Below, piece after piece: positions 10,761-20,695 of a stretch of 64,000 bases of DNA. Every line of letters begins with the position of its first letter. Positions within the stretch are counted from its first letter, which is position 1. Source of the stretch: Acidimicrobiales bacterium (GTDB lineage Bacteria > Actinomycetota > Acidimicrobiia > Acidimicrobiales > Aldehydirespiratoraceae); NCBI GenBank assembly GCA_041394245.1, contig JAWKIR010000002.1, positions 1,054,001 to 1,118,000 of the forward strand. The letters run 5' to 3'. The notes under the pieces were generated by a model. It ran no database searches, was not told the origin of the DNA, and saw nothing but the letters and a program-made list of their open reading frames with translations. The position numbers and the translations under genes were made by a program.

Positions 10761-12130
10761 TCAGCTGTCGGCGCGACCCGGTCTTCCTCGATGTTGTCGA
10801 GCATCTCGGTGAGCGTCTGCGCACCCGAGACGTAGTCGATCGCTCACGCCAGAAGGGCGCCGGAACCGATCTCGCCCGGCACATCGGTCGCCGCCGTCGT
10901 AGCGGGCCACGTCGGCCCCGACGAAGGAGTTCGACGGCTTCTCGAGCTCGTTGGTGTAGAGGCTGGTGTCGTGCGTGGTGTTGGCCGACAGGTAGCCGCT
11001 GCCCTGCGCGACGATGCGGGCGTTGGCGGCCTCGGCGGTGGCAGGCTGTCGACGACGGCGTGCGACGCCGGGGTGTCGGTGTAGAGAGCCACGGCGTGGG
11101 TACCGGCCGTCAGCTACCGCGTTACCGAACTCGTCGGTGATGAGCGGCAGCTTGAAGGCGTTGTGGGTGCCCTCGGCGCCGACCACGCCACCGTTCTCGG
11201 TGATGGGAGCGCCGTAGAAGCTGGCCTGCTGCACCATCGCGCACTCGCCGCTCACCAGCAGGATCGCCGCATCACGGAAGGAAGTTGGTGGTCGAGATCT
11301 GGTCGGTGCCGCCGAACGGCGCCGTCACGGAACCAGATGTCGTCGATCAGCTCGGCGGCGGCGGTGATCTCCAGGCCGTTGAACGGGATCTCGTGGGCGA
11401 CCCACTGGTCGTAGACGTCGGGACCGGCCTGACGCAGGACGACGTTCTCCATCCAGTCGGTGTAGACCCAGCCGGTGGCCTGCGATTCCATGGCGACGCA
11501 CACAGCGGGGCGATGCCGTCGGCGATCATCTGGTCGATGAGGGCATCGAAGGCGTCCCAGGTCTCGGGGATCTCGTAGCCGCCGTTCTCGAAGACCTCGA
11601 TGTTGTACCAGACGAGGCCCTTCACGTCGCCCTTGATGGGCAGGCCGCGAACGGTGCCGTCGAGGCGGCGCGATCTCGAACCAGTTGGCGTCGTACTCGT
11701 CCGCCAGAGCGGTCGAGGCCTGCTGGCACACCGATCGCGTCGCCGTCTTCGCAGAACACCTGGGTGCGGCCGGGCTGCGGGACGACCACGACGTCGGGCG
11801 GATCGCGCCGGCCTCGAGGTTGAGCTCGGTCGTCGCGTCACGAGTCGAGTTGAAGTTGATCTCGACGCCGGTGGCGTCGACGAGCGGCTGGAGGCTGGCG
11901 AGGAAGCCGTCGGCTTCACTGGCGGTCTCCGGGGTCAGGATGTTGACGGTCTGACCCGACAGGTCGAGCGCCATGATGTCGCCGGCGTCGGCGCCAGCAG
12001 ACCGGCCCGCTACCGCTGTCGCCGCTGTCGCCAGCGTCGCCGCCGTCGTCGCTGTCATCGCCACAGGCCGCCGCGAGCAGTCCGAAGACTGCGAGCAGGG
12101 TGATGGACTGAGCCATCGAGATCTACGCAT
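10761..12130 (-). pseudogene. Extracellular sugar-binding lipoprotein, frameshifted
   Basis: Solute-binding protein of the CUT1 family, frameshifted several times. The lipoprotein signal reads MRRSRW then, in another frame, LLAVFGLLAAACGDD. Subsequent fragments are SGQTVNILTPETASEADGF, KGDVKGLVWYNIEVFENGGY (typical of the family), WVYTDWMENVVL, MVQQASFYGAPITENGGV, SGYLSANTTHDTSLY and TLTEMLDNIEED near the C-terminus. The stop assigned is the first that follows this ending in a plausible frame; the true end is uncertain by tens of bases. It is the first gene after the operator-bearing promoter and precedes both permeases, as in aglEFG operons. Confidence 0.78.
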
Positions 12131-12176
12131 GGCTGTTCCTCCAGGAATTCCGTAGGTCGCACAGCCGACTGCCGCG

Positions 12177-12190
12177 TCTTAGCGCTTACA
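12177..12190 (-). promoter_or_regulatory. LacI-type operator upstream of the sugar-binding protein
   Basis: On the - strand the site reads TGTAAGCGCTAAGA, sharing the AAGCGCT core with the sites before ugpC and before the alpha-glucosidase. It sits just downstream of the -10 element of the likely promoter, the usual place for a repressor to block initiation. Confidence 0.65.
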
Positions 12191-12202
12191 ACGCTCCGTA
12201 CG

Positions 12203-12232
12203 ACATTAGGCAGTGTGTCGGCGATGAGTCAA
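12203..12232 (-). promoter_or_regulatory. Predicted sigma-70 promoter for the sugar-binding protein/permease operon
   Basis: On the - strand, TTGACT (-35) and TAATGT (-10) are separated by 18 bp. The -35 box overlaps the last codons of the lacI frame, so the transporter genes can be expressed separately from the upstream alpha-glucosidase-lacI unit. The LacI-type operator follows within the first transcribed bases. Confidence 0.55.
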
Positions 12233-13280
12233 CGACCGCGTATCTGAATGCGGCGCCGCTGTCGTTCAGCGAGGGCGTCCGCGACTGGGTCACGCACCAT
12301 CAGCTCGACCGGCAGGTCGACAGCCGGCTCCGCGGGCTCGTCGCCGGCGATCAGCCGGAGGAGCAGTTCCGCGGCGGTCGCCCCGAGCAACGCGACCGGC
12401 TGCCGCATCGTCGACAGGCCGACACTCTCGGCGATGTCGTCGTCGTCGAACCCGACGATGCAGAGATCACCCGGCACGTCCATCCCCCGCCGGCGGGCCT
12501 CGTCGAGCGCACCGAGACCGCGGTCGTGCAGAACACCGCGGTCGGGGGATCGTCGAGTTCGAGAAGCTTCGACAGACCCGCTGCGCCGCCGGCGACCACG
12601 AATCCGCCGTTGAAGACCAGCGCCGGATCGGCCGGAAGACCGGCCTCGACGAGCGCCGAAGCCCAGCCCTGCCGTCGACGTTCGGGCACCGGCGACGAGC
12701 GTGTTGTGCTGGACACCACCGATCAGGCCGATGCGGGTGTGTCCGAGATCGAGAAGATGACGCGTGGCCGCGGCTGCCGCCGTCTGGTTGTCGACGCTGA
12801 CCGAGGGCCAGCGACCGAGATCCTCACCAACCGACACTGCGGGCACCCCAAGGGCGGCAAGTCGGTCCAGCTGATCGCCGCCGGCGTAGAGATCGATCAG
12901 GAGCGCGCCGTCGATCCGACGTCCGAACGACCGCGCCCGCCCCAGGAACAGCTCCAGCGCGTCGACATCTCGCACCGAGGTCACCAGGAGGTCGTAGCCC
13001 TCCCGGGAGAAGACGCTCTCTGCGCCGACCACGACCTGATCCGCATACCAGAGACCGAAGAGCGGGGCGACGAGACCGATCGTCATCGTCTTGCCGGTTG
13101 CGAGCCCGGAGGCGTGCGGATCCACTTCGTAGTCGAGCGCGAGGGCCGCCGCCTGCCGCACTTGCGCGTCGCGGGAGCAACGTTGGGCAGATCTTGCAGG
13201 GCCCGCGAGACCGTCGCGACCGAGACGTTCGATGCGGCGGCCACGTCCTCGATCGTGGGTCGGCTGCGGTACGGACTCAC
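12229..13280 (-). pseudogene. LacI/GalR family transcriptional regulator, frameshifted
   Basis: The N-terminal helix-turn-helix and hinge are recognisable (PTIEDVAAASNVSVATVSRAL). The effector domain follows in other frames: TGKTMTIGLVAPLFGLWYAD, ATRHLLDLGHTRIGLIGG, PERRRQGWASALVEAGLP, and DVPGDLCIVGFDDDDIAESV with the usual C-terminal part. Three frame changes lie near 13170, 12690 and 12530. The GTG start overlaps the alpha-glucosidase stop (GTGA), so the two genes form one transcript. By context it should repress the alpha-glucoside genes at the three TGNAAGCGNTTNCA sites. Confidence 0.82.
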
Positions 13281-14878
13281 GGTGCCACGAGGTAGACGGA
13301 GGTCTCCGGTCCCACGGTCACCGCACCGGTCCCCACCTCGACGGCGCCCGGTGACGAGGAGAAGACGAGGTCATGGGATCGGTCGAGATCGATGGTCAAC
13401 GATTCGCCACCGAGGTTGGCGATGACCGTGACGCTCCCTCGGCGCCCCACCACCGCGTCGTCGCGGTCGACTTCTGCCCATTCGGCGGGGCTCGATGGAA
13501 TCGAGGTGAGCACGGCGCACGGCGATCAACTCACGGTAGGCGTACAGCGACGAGCCCTCCGTTTCTCGCTGGTGCACCACCGAGTCCTCGGGCGGCCGCT
13601 CCGCGGCCGGCAGCCACGGCGTGCCCGTGGTGAAGCCGTTGTTCGGTCCGTCTGTCCAGGGCATACCGCCGCGCGACCCGTCGCGACCCACTTCGTTTCC
13701 CTCGTTGCGGGTGAAGATCCGGGTCGGCAGTCACTCGCCGAGCGGCATCCGAGAGGCCGAGTTCCTCACCCTGGTAGAGGAACGGCACCCGCCGGCGCGA
13801 ACTGGAGCGTGGTGACGGCTTGGGAAGTGAGCGGCGACAGCCCATATTCCCCCGCCGTACCGGGTCACACTTCGCGAGGTGTCGTGGCTGTTCATCGTCC
13901 ATGACACGCCGGTGGGGTCAGCATCGTGCATCGCCCGCAGCATGGCGATGAGCGCCGCCGGCTGCCAGTCGGCCCAGGCCGGCTTCAGGAAGAAGACGGT
14001 GTGGGCGCGCCCATAGCGGTGCCAGCGGGCAGGCGTTCCGGCGAGCGGACGTTGACCTCACCCACGAGCATCGCGTCGTAGGGAAGCGGTGACGTCACGC
14101 CACCGACGGAAGATCTCACCGTTGGAGGCCTGGTCGAGATCGTGATCGTGATCGAACGATTCGAAGATCGCCGTGGGTCCGGCGTCGGGCGACCGGATGC
14201 GGCTGGGGGTTGTCCCGCAGGGCCGGGTCCTTGCGCAGGGAATGGGCGACATCGATGCGGAAACCGTCGGCCCCTCGTTCACACCAGAAGCGCAGGATGT
14301 CGTCGAACGCCCTCCACCACTGCGGGATTGGCCCAGTGAGATCGGGCTGCTCGGGAAGGAAGAGGTGGCAGTAGTACTGCCCGGAAGCCTCGTCGAGCAC
14401 GACCGCACCGGCCCTCGAAATAAGCTGGCCCAGTTGTTGGGGAGTCCGCCATCGAGGCGCCGGATCGCCAGACATACCGGTCGCGATGTGCACTGTCGGG
14501 GCCGCTGACTGCATCGACGAACCAGGGGTGCGACGAACTCGTGTGGTTCGGCACGAGATCGACCAGAACCCGCAGCCCCAGCTCGTGGGCCCGGGCCACG
14601 ACCCTCTCGAAATCGGCGACCGTGCCGTGGGTGGGGTCGACGTTGCGATAGTCGCTGATGTCGTAGCCGTGGTCGAACCCGGGCGAGGGCATGAACGGAG
14701 TGATCCAGACGATGTCGGCACCCAGCCACGCGATGTGATCGAGGTGTGCCTCGATCCCGGCAAGATCACCGATGCCGTCGCCGTTGCTGTCGGCGAATGA
14801 CCGAATGTAGATCTCGTACCCGACTGCCCCGTCCCACCACACGGAGTCCGCCCCGTAGCTGTTCGAACCCTCTGACAC
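13277..14878 (-). pseudogene. GH13 alpha-glucosidase / oligo-1,6-glucosidase-like, frameshifted
   Basis: Glycoside hydrolase family 13 enzyme expected to split imported alpha-glucosides in the cytoplasm (no signal peptide). Conserved regions are readable across frames: GAVGYEIYIRSFADSNGDG, LVDLVPNHTSSSHPWF (region I), GADGFRIDVAHSL (region II with the nucleophile Asp), MNSHDTSRSVTRYGG (region IV, containing HD) and VPFLYQGEELGL. At least six frame changes. The GTG start (SEGSNSYGADSVWW) is chosen because GAGGGGA precedes it at the right distance. It is first gene of the - strand unit and overlaps lacI. Confidence 0.82.
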
Positions 14879-14892
14879 GCAGATCCCCTCGA

Positions 14893-14906
14893 TGAAAGCG
14901 CTTGCA
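14893..14906 (-). promoter_or_regulatory. LacI-type operator upstream of the alpha-glucosidase
   Basis: TGCAAGCGCTTTCA on the - strand, the best palindrome of the three related sites (core AAGCGCTT). A -10-like TATTGT lies a few bases upstream on the same strand, so the site would overlap the transcription start of the alpha-glucosidase-lacI unit, implying negative autoregulation. Confidence 0.7.
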
Positions 14907-14991
14907 GGTGGACAATAACCGCGGTCGACCATCACACCGTGATCGCGGCTCGCGCCGCTCGACGGGGGCACGAGACCGACGGGGTCGTCGG

Positions 14992-15768
14992 CTACTCGCC
15001 GGTCGGCGAGACGTCCGGATCGAGCCAGTCCTCGAGGCTCGCCTCGTCCCAGCCGGGCGGACCGTAGACGGTGCCCGGCAGCGGCGTCATGACGTGGGTG
15101 TCACCCCCGGTGACGTAGCCCGCCGAGATCCGGTCCCAGGCGACGAGACGCTCGTCGGCGACACCGCTGTCGTCGAGCCCGAGCGCCGTGTCGCGGGCGG
15201 CCTGCAGCGCCACCCACGCCTCGACCGACGTGGCCCAGATCATCACGACCTCGTGGGCGTTGTTGGTGACCTGCCAGAGCCCGGTCGCATCCACACCGTG
15301 CTCGGCCAGCAGCGGGCGTCGCTCGTCGACGACCGCGGCGAGGAACTCGAGCTGGGATCCCGGCCGGACGGTGAGCACCTCGTTGACGAAGAGCGTTCCC
15401 GTGATGCCCCGTTCGGCGATCTCCGCCGTCGCCGGCGAGCCCGGCACGCCGGCGCACACCCGGTCGAAGCCACCGGTTCGCCACGCGGCGGCCTCGTCCC
15501 ACCAGTCGCCGTAGAACGCTCGCCGCCGCTTGAGGTTGAGCCGGTCGAGATTGCGGCCCCACCCGTGCCAGCCGTCGTCGCCGCAGTCCCAGATGTTGAC
15601 GACCTGGGGCCAACGGCCACCGCCGAAACCGAGCACGTAGAACGAACCCTGCAGCGAGGTCATGTCCGGCATCCGCAGTACCGGATCCTGCCAAAGGTGT
15701 TCCATGTAGTCGTACTGGCCCTGACCGACGATGTCGATGGTCTCGTGGACGAAGACAGGGCGGGGCAT
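14992..15768 (-). CDS. Conserved protein, NIPSNAP/dimeric-barrel-like
   Basis: A 258-residue soluble protein without recognised catalytic motifs. The C-terminal half (GTLFVNEVLTVRPGSQLEF, then LWQVTNNAHEVVMIWATS) resembles NIPSNAP-type dimeric alpha/beta-barrel domains. The N-terminal half (YDYMEHLW, FYVLGFGGGRWPQVVNIWD) may be a second copy with family-specific insertions. Such double-barrel proteins occur beside actinobacterial catabolic oxidoreductases, here the divergent alcohol dehydrogenase. Start MPRPVFVHETIDIV; the open frame upstream is spurious. Function unknown. Confidence 0.65.
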   Translation of the reverse strand: MPRPVFVHETIDIVGQGQYDYMEHLWQDPVLRMPDMTSLQGSFYVLGFGGGRWPQVVNIWDCGDDGWHGWGRNLDRLNLKRRRAFYGDWWDEAAAWRTGGFDRVCAGVPGSPATAEIAERGITGTLFVNEVLTVRPGSQLEFLAAVVDERRPLLAEHGVDATGLWQVTNNAHEVVMIWATSVEAWVALQAARDTALGLDDSGVADERLVAWDRISAGYVTGGDTHVMTPLPGTVYGPPGWDEASLEDWLDPDVSPTGE

Positions 15769-15840
15769 CGCTTTCGAGGCTAGCGGCCGACCCGGACTAG
15801 GTTCCGGACGCAACCGACCGCTGCACCCGGGAGAACCGAC

Positions 15841-16899
15841 ATGACCACCTGTCGAGGCGTCGTTTTCAACGGCGACGGCAGCTACGAGACACGGAGCTTC
15901 CCCATCCCCGATCCGCTTCCGGGCGGGGCCGTGCTGAAGGTCGAGGCGGTCGGGCTCTGCGCCAGTGACGTGTCGCAGCTGCACGGCCACAAGCACGTCC
16001 CCGGCGAGGTGTGCCCGGTGGTGCCGGGCCACGAGATCGTGGGGCGGGTCCACGCGCTCGCCCCCGACGCGGCGCTCGGTGTCGAGGTCGGTCAACGGGT
16101 CGGCGTCGACCTCGTGGTCATGGGCGGGCGAACGGGCAGCGGCCTCGACATCTACGGCTACACGATGGGCCCCGACCTCGACCACGGTTTGTGGGGCGGC
16201 TACGGCGAGTACATGGGCGTGCTTCCCGGCACCCACCTCGTGCCACTCACCGACGACGTGCCGGCCGCCGAACTCAGCCTCTTCGAGCCACTCGCGAGCA
16301 TCGTCAACTGGGCCGAATCGCTCGGCCTCCACGAACGCGACCGCCTCGTGATCCAGGGCCCCGGACACATGGGCCTCATCGCGGCGGCGTATGCCGCCAG
16401 CCAGATCGGCGTGCGGCAGATCATCGTCACCGGCACATCGAACGATGCCCTACGGCTCGAGGCCGCGACCGCGGTCGGCGCCCACGAGGTCGTCAACGTC
16501 GACGAGCACGACGATCTGGTCGGTCACCTACGCGACCTGACCCGCGGCGGGCCGAGCGCGGTGATGGAACTGACCGCGCTGGCCACCAAACCCGTGTCCG
16601 ATGCGATCGAGATGGCGAACTTCGGGGGACGGGTCCTGCTCGCCGGGCTGAAGGACGAACGCCCGGTCGAGATCGTCAGCGACCACATCGTGTTCAAGTC
16701 GCTCCGGCTGGTCGGCGGTTCGGGCTCGACCCCGGCGACCATGGATCGGGCCGGCGAGGTGCTCAACAGCGGGACCTTCCCGACCGCCGCGCTGGTGGGC
16801 GAGACCTACACGCTCGATCAGCTCGACGAGGCGCTGCAGATGCTGCAACGCCGCATCCCCGGCCGCGACGCCGTACGGGTCGGACTCGTTCACCCCTGA
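15841..16899 (+). CDS. Zinc-type medium-chain alcohol dehydrogenase
   Basis: MDR-family NAD(P)-dependent dehydrogenase of 352 residues. The catalytic zinc ligands are seen in GLCASDV and GHEIVGRV, and the nucleotide-binding fold in QGPGHMGLIAAAYAA. The loop that usually holds four structural-zinc cysteines (around VMGGRTGSG) has none, so a structural zinc is unlikely. The start ATG follows GGGAGAA. It is divergent from the NIPSNAP-like gene. The substrate is likely an alcohol or polyol but is not predictable. Confidence 0.88.
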   Translation: MTTCRGVVFNGDGSYETRSFPIPDPLPGGAVLKVEAVGLCASDVSQLHGHKHVPGEVCPVVPGHEIVGRVHALAPDAALGVEVGQRVGVDLVVMGGRTGSGLDIYGYTMGPDLDHGLWGGYGEYMGVLPGTHLVPLTDDVPAAELSLFEPLASIVNWAESLGLHERDRLVIQGPGHMGLIAAAYAASQIGVRQIIVTGTSNDALRLEAATAVGAHEVVNVDEHDDLVGHLRDLTRGGPSAVMELTALATKPVSDAIEMANFGGRVLLAGLKDERPVEIVSDHIVFKSLRLVGGSGSTPATMDRAGEVLNSGTFPTAALVGETYTLDQLDEALQMLQRRIPGRDAVRVGLVHP

Positions 16900-16920
16900 G
16901 CTGTTCCAGTCCGTGGGGAA

Positions 16921-18420
16921 CTAGGCCGGCTGCGGCTCGCGGTCGATCTCGTGGCACGTCTGGGCGGCGGTCCACGCGGCGTCGGCGTCGGCCTCGCCTC
17001 CGCCGGAGACCGTGACGCCATGGTCGCGAAGGTGATCGACGAGGACGTCGACCACGGCCGTATCCAGGTGGGACCCGCGACTGGCCACCACGTGGGCGAG
17101 TGCCTCTTCTTGGCTCATCGGATCGCGGTACGCCCGCCGCGACGTCAAGGCATCCCAGACGTCTGCGACAGCGACGACGCGAGCCTCGAGCGGGATGTCC
17201 GTGCCGGAGAGACCATCGGGATACCCGGCGCCGTCGAGCCGTTCGTGGTGGTGGAGGATGACCGGCAGGACTTCGTTCAGCGACTTGACCACCGAGGCCA
17301 TCTCGTAGCCGAGACGAGGGTGGGTCTCGATGACGGCGCGCTCGTCGACGGTGAGGCGGCCCGGCTTGTTGAGAATCTCGTCGGGGATCCCGATCTTGCC
17401 GAGATCGTGGAGGTACGCGCCCCGAGCGATCACCCGGAGCCGATCGGCTCCGAGCCGCATCCGCTGACCGAGCTCCACCGCGAGTTCGGCGGTTCGCGCA
17501 CTGTGACCATGGGTGTAGGCGTCCTTGAGTTCGACCGCTCGCACCATCGACTGGAGCGCCTCCGGATAGCCGGCGACGATGACCTCGAACGGGTCGTGCT
17601 CGAACGTGCTGGCCAAGATGTCCGTGACCGCTCGCGCCCGCCGTCCTCTCGTCCACAGGGCGTAGGCCGTGCAGCCGAATCCGGCCAACAGATATGCGTG
17701 ATAGTCCCACCACGACAGATGTGCGAAGACACCGTGTTCGAACGCAGTCAGGGCGGCAATGCACATCGCCGCCGCGAACACGAGCGCCAGTTGCACCTCG
17801 TCCTTGCCCAGGAGCCAGCGTCGCCAGTGCACCCCGATCACGGGTATGAGGAGAACCACACACCCGATTGCCACCACATCGAGGATGACTTCCTCGCCCG
17901 GCACGCTGCGGTCCCCCCACACGAGGCGAGGATCCGCGGCGGTCACCACAACCAGAGCGGCCAGGGGAACGGTCACCGCGGCAAGGGCCGATTTCGGTCG
18001 GGATGCCAGGAGGCGGTTGACCGCCCACCGTGGTGACGTACTTGCACCGACCAGGCTCACCGCCAGCGCCGCCATCGCGATGTAGGGAAAGCGACCGACC
18101 CAGAGGTTGAAGTCTTGGCGTCCCCACACCCCGGGTGTTGTCAGACCGTGCCCGACCATGGCCACGCCCACCACAACGCATCCCGCTGCCAACCACACGA
18201 CGCCGTGCTTCGCCAGTCGGATCCCGATGAACGTCGATACGGCGGCGACTCCGAGCGCGCAGGCGGCGATGGTCGAAACCACGAACAGATGGCCGTACGC
18301 CGAGAACCAACGAGGATCGAGCCCGCGGTTCGCGCGGAGAACGACCAAGACCGCAAGCGGAAGCGCGAGCATCCCCAGCAGAAGCGACGAGCGCCGGATC
18401 CCATTCATCGAGATCCTCAT
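16921..18420 (-). CDS. Membrane HD-GYP domain protein (probable c-di-GMP phosphodiesterase)
   Basis: A 499-residue protein with roughly eight N-terminal membrane segments (for example LLLGMLALPLAVLVVL, VVWLAAGCVVVGVAMVG, VVAIGCVVLLIPVIGV) acting as a sensor, then a cytoplasmic HD-GYP domain. The catalytic motifs are intact: HGHSARTAELA, LHDLGKIGIPDEIL (HD near residue 335) and HHERLDGAGYPDGL (GYP near 398). HD-GYP enzymes hydrolyse cyclic di-GMP. The start MRISMNGIRRSSLL is preferred over a longer frame because the first membrane helix follows it directly. The signal sensed is unknown. Confidence 0.88.
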   Translation of the reverse strand: MRISMNGIRRSSLLLGMLALPLAVLVVLRANRGLDPRWFSAYGHLFVVSTIAACALGVAAVSTFIGIRLAKHGVVWLAAGCVVVGVAMVGHGLTTPGVWGRQDFNLWVGRFPYIAMAALAVSLVGASTSPRWAVNRLLASRPKSALAAVTVPLAALVVVTAADPRLVWGDRSVPGEEVILDVVAIGCVVLLIPVIGVHWRRWLLGKDEVQLALVFAAAMCIAALTAFEHGVFAHLSWWDYHAYLLAGFGCTAYALWTRGRRARAVTDILASTFEHDPFEVIVAGYPEALQSMVRAVELKDAYTHGHSARTAELAVELGQRMRLGADRLRVIARGAYLHDLGKIGIPDEILNKPGRLTVDERAVIETHPRLGYEMASVVKSLNEVLPVILHHHERLDGAGYPDGLSGTDIPLEARVVAVADVWDALTSRRAYRDPMSQEEALAHVVASRGSHLDTAVVDVLVDHLRDHGVTVSGGGEADADAAWTAAQTCHEIDREPQPA

Positions 18421-18473
18421 CGGCGCCCAGCAACCCGACTTGAGCGGGCCGGGTGGCCGGGCGGCCGCGTTGC

Positions 18474-19793
18474 TCAGCGGCGGGTGACGGTGACGGGGAG
18501 GTTCGTGTAGCCGTGCACGAACGAGGAGAAGGTCCGCTCGGGCTCGCCCTGGATCTCGATGCGCGCGAACCGCTGGAGAATCTCCTCCCACAGCACCCTC
18601 AGCTGGAGCTCGGCCAGACGGCTGCCCATGCAGTAGTGGATGCCGTAGCCGAACGAGAGTTGGCGATCGGCGTTGTGGCGCTCGATGTCGATCGCGTCGG
18701 GGCTGTCGAAGACGTCCTCGTCACGGTTGGCCGACACGTACCACATCAGCACCTGATCGCCGGCGAGCACCTTCTTGTCGCGGATCTCGCAGTCCTTCGT
18801 CGCGGTTCGGCGCATGTAGGAAAGCGGCGTCTGCCACCGAATGATCTCGGGGACCATTCTCGGAACGAGCCCGGGGTCGGCCATGAGCTTGTCGTACTGC
18901 TCCGGGAAGGTGTTGAGGCCGTAGACACTGCCCGTCATGGTGTTGCGGGTCGTGTCGTTGCCGCCCACGATCAGCAACAGCAGGTTGCCGAGGTGGGCCA
19001 GCGTCGGCATGTCCTTGGTTGCCTCTCCGTTCGCCAACATCGAGACCAGATCGAAGCCGGGGTTCTCGCGACGCTCGGCCCAGAGCCCCTCGAAGTAGCC
19101 GACGCACTCCATCAGCTCCTCGACCTTCTGCTGCTGCGACTCGACGATGCCACCGGGTTCGGGAATGGCGAAGACGATGTCGGACCAGCGAGTGAGCTTG
19201 CGCCGGTCCTCGAGCGGGAAGTCGAACAGCGATGCCAGCAGCAGCGTCGTGAGTTCGATGGAAACGGTCTCGACCCAGTCGAACGTCTCGCCCTCGGGCA
19301 ACGACTCCAGCACATTGATCGTGCGTTCCCGGATCACCGGTTCGAGGTTCTTCAGATTGCTCGGCGCCGACACGGCCCGGACGGTCTTTCGCTGTTCGGT
19401 GTGCTTCGGGGGATCCATCGAGATGAACGACTGCAGCCGCGCCAGCTGAGCATCGACCTCGGGGCTGGGGCGAAGGCCGAGGGTCATGCCACGGGCCGAC
19501 GAGAAGGTCTGCCAATCGCCGTCGACCGCCCGCACGTCGTCGTACTTCGTGACCGACCAATAGCGACCCGAGGTCTCCAGCTCGTTGAAGTGCACCGGAT
19601 CCTCGGCCCGCAAGCGGGCGAAATGGTCCTGCCAGCGATCCTCCTTGAAGAGGTGGGGATTCGCAGGGTTGATGTCGTCGAGCTCCATGTCGGCCGCGGC
19701 GGGCACGCCGGCGCCGAGCTCGGCCATCTCCATCTCGGGGGTCCGGAAGTCGGCGTTCAGGTAGGTCGCCTTCTCGTCGGTCGCGTCGCTCAT
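18474..19793 (-). CDS. Cytochrome P450
   Basis: Soluble bacterial P450 of 439 residues. The I-helix oxygen-activation motif is GGNDTTRN, the ExxR region is EIIRWQTP, and the heme loop FGYGIHYCMGSRLAE carries the proximal Cys near residue 381. GGNDTTRN with LSYMRRTA resembles actinobacterial P450s acting on terpenoid or steroid side chains (CYP111/124/125/142-like), but the substrate is inference. No redox partner is encoded beside it. It belongs to a - strand pair with the thioesterase upstream. Confidence 0.9.
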   Translation of the reverse strand: MSDATDEKATYLNADFRTPEMEMAELGAGVPAAADMELDDINPANPHLFKEDRWQDHFARLRAEDPVHFNELETSGRYWSVTKYDDVRAVDGDWQTFSSARGMTLGLRPSPEVDAQLARLQSFISMDPPKHTEQRKTVRAVSAPSNLKNLEPVIRERTINVLESLPEGETFDWVETVSIELTTLLLASLFDFPLEDRRKLTRWSDIVFAIPEPGGIVESQQQKVEELMECVGYFEGLWAERRENPGFDLVSMLANGEATKDMPTLAHLGNLLLLIVGGNDTTRNTMTGSVYGLNTFPEQYDKLMADPGLVPRMVPEIIRWQTPLSYMRRTATKDCEIRDKKVLAGDQVLMWYVSANRDEDVFDSPDAIDIERHNADRQLSFGYGIHYCMGSRLAELQLRVLWEEILQRFARIEIQGEPERTFSSFVHGYTNLPVTVTRR

Positions 19794-19867
19794 CGGGCTA
19801 CTCCTCGGTAGGCGTTCAGTCTGGCGTATGGAACGGCCCCGATGCGACCACCGCCCGACGGTGCCCG

Positions 19868-20647
19868 TCAGCGCGCCCGAGTCGTGGCGATGACCGCCAG
19901 CCGGTCGTCGCGGCCCTCGTCTCGGACCACGACGTTGCCGAGACCGTCGCGCACCTCTGCCACCGCGACCGCAGGGCCCGTGCGTACCGGCGACACGAAC
20001 CGCATCGTCATCGACTCGAGCGGTCGGCCGTCGCCGCCGGACAGCGCGGCCTCCTCGACCGCGAGTGCGAGGAGGCCACCGTTGAGCGTGCCGGCCGCGT
20101 TGAGCCCGTCGGGGCGCATGGGGATCTCCACCACGCCCGGACGCCGCGGTTCGCACCCGGCCCGCTCGGCGAAGGGCACCGTAAGCCGCGCGGGGTGCGG
20201 TTCGAGCAGACCCTCGTCGCTCACCACCGTCGGCATCTTCAACGATGGATTCGGGGCCGCCATGAACGTCGCGTGAGCGAACCCGATCGCCGAACCGTCG
20301 GCCTCGATGTCGACACTGAGCACCGCGACCGACCGACCGGCCTTCTGGGTTCGGCCGACCATCCGGACCACTCCGACGCCGACGGCCTGGTGGTGGAGGT
20401 GGACATCGAGATCGAGGGTGACCGGCACACTCGGCGTGAACAGATCGATGGCGAGGTGTCCCGCGACCATGTCGACCCAGGCCGCGAGGATTCCCATGCG
20501 CACCGCCTCGGAACCCGGGACCCACATCTCGGGCACCACGCGGGCCGATCCGTGCATCTCCTCGCCGACGAGACCCACGCTGAAGCCGAGGTCGCGCATG
20601 ATGTGGTGATCGATGTCGCCGGGGTGGGGCCGCTGCTCCATCGACAC
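19868..20647 (-). CDS. Acyl-CoA thioesterase-like protein with two hotdog domains
   Basis: A 259-residue protein with two hotdog-like halves. The first has GILAAWVDMVAGHLAIDLF and LDVHLHHQ, the second NAAGTLNGGLLALAVEEAA and MTMRFVSPVRTGPA, the typical PaaI/thioesterase pattern in which the Gly-rich segment precedes the long central helix. It probably hydrolyses an acyl-CoA thioester. A GTG start is used (MSMEQRPHPGD), with an in-frame ATG two codons later as alternative. It lies upstream of the P450 in the same direction. Confidence 0.78.
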   Translation of the reverse strand: MSMEQRPHPGDIDHHIMRDLGFSVGLVGEEMHGSARVVPEMWVPGSEAVRMGILAAWVDMVAGHLAIDLFTPSVPVTLDLDVHLHHQAVGVGVVRMVGRTQKAGRSVAVLSVDIEADGSAIGFAHATFMAAPNPSLKMPTVVSDEGLLEPHPARLTVPFAERAGCEPRRPGVVEIPMRPDGLNAAGTLNGGLLALAVEEAALSGGDGRPLESMTMRFVSPVRTGPAVAVAEVRDGLGNVVVRDEGRDDRLAVIATTRAR

Positions 20648-20695
20648 GTCCTACCACCCACGCGCGCCACAGAGCATGACTATTGTCGGTGCCTC

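Noticed and set aside
8121..14878. Programmed ribosomal frameshifting as explanation for the broken permeases and enzymes
   Set aside because: There are several shifts per gene in five unrelated genes, in both directions and without a common slippery motif. Programmed events are single and conserved.
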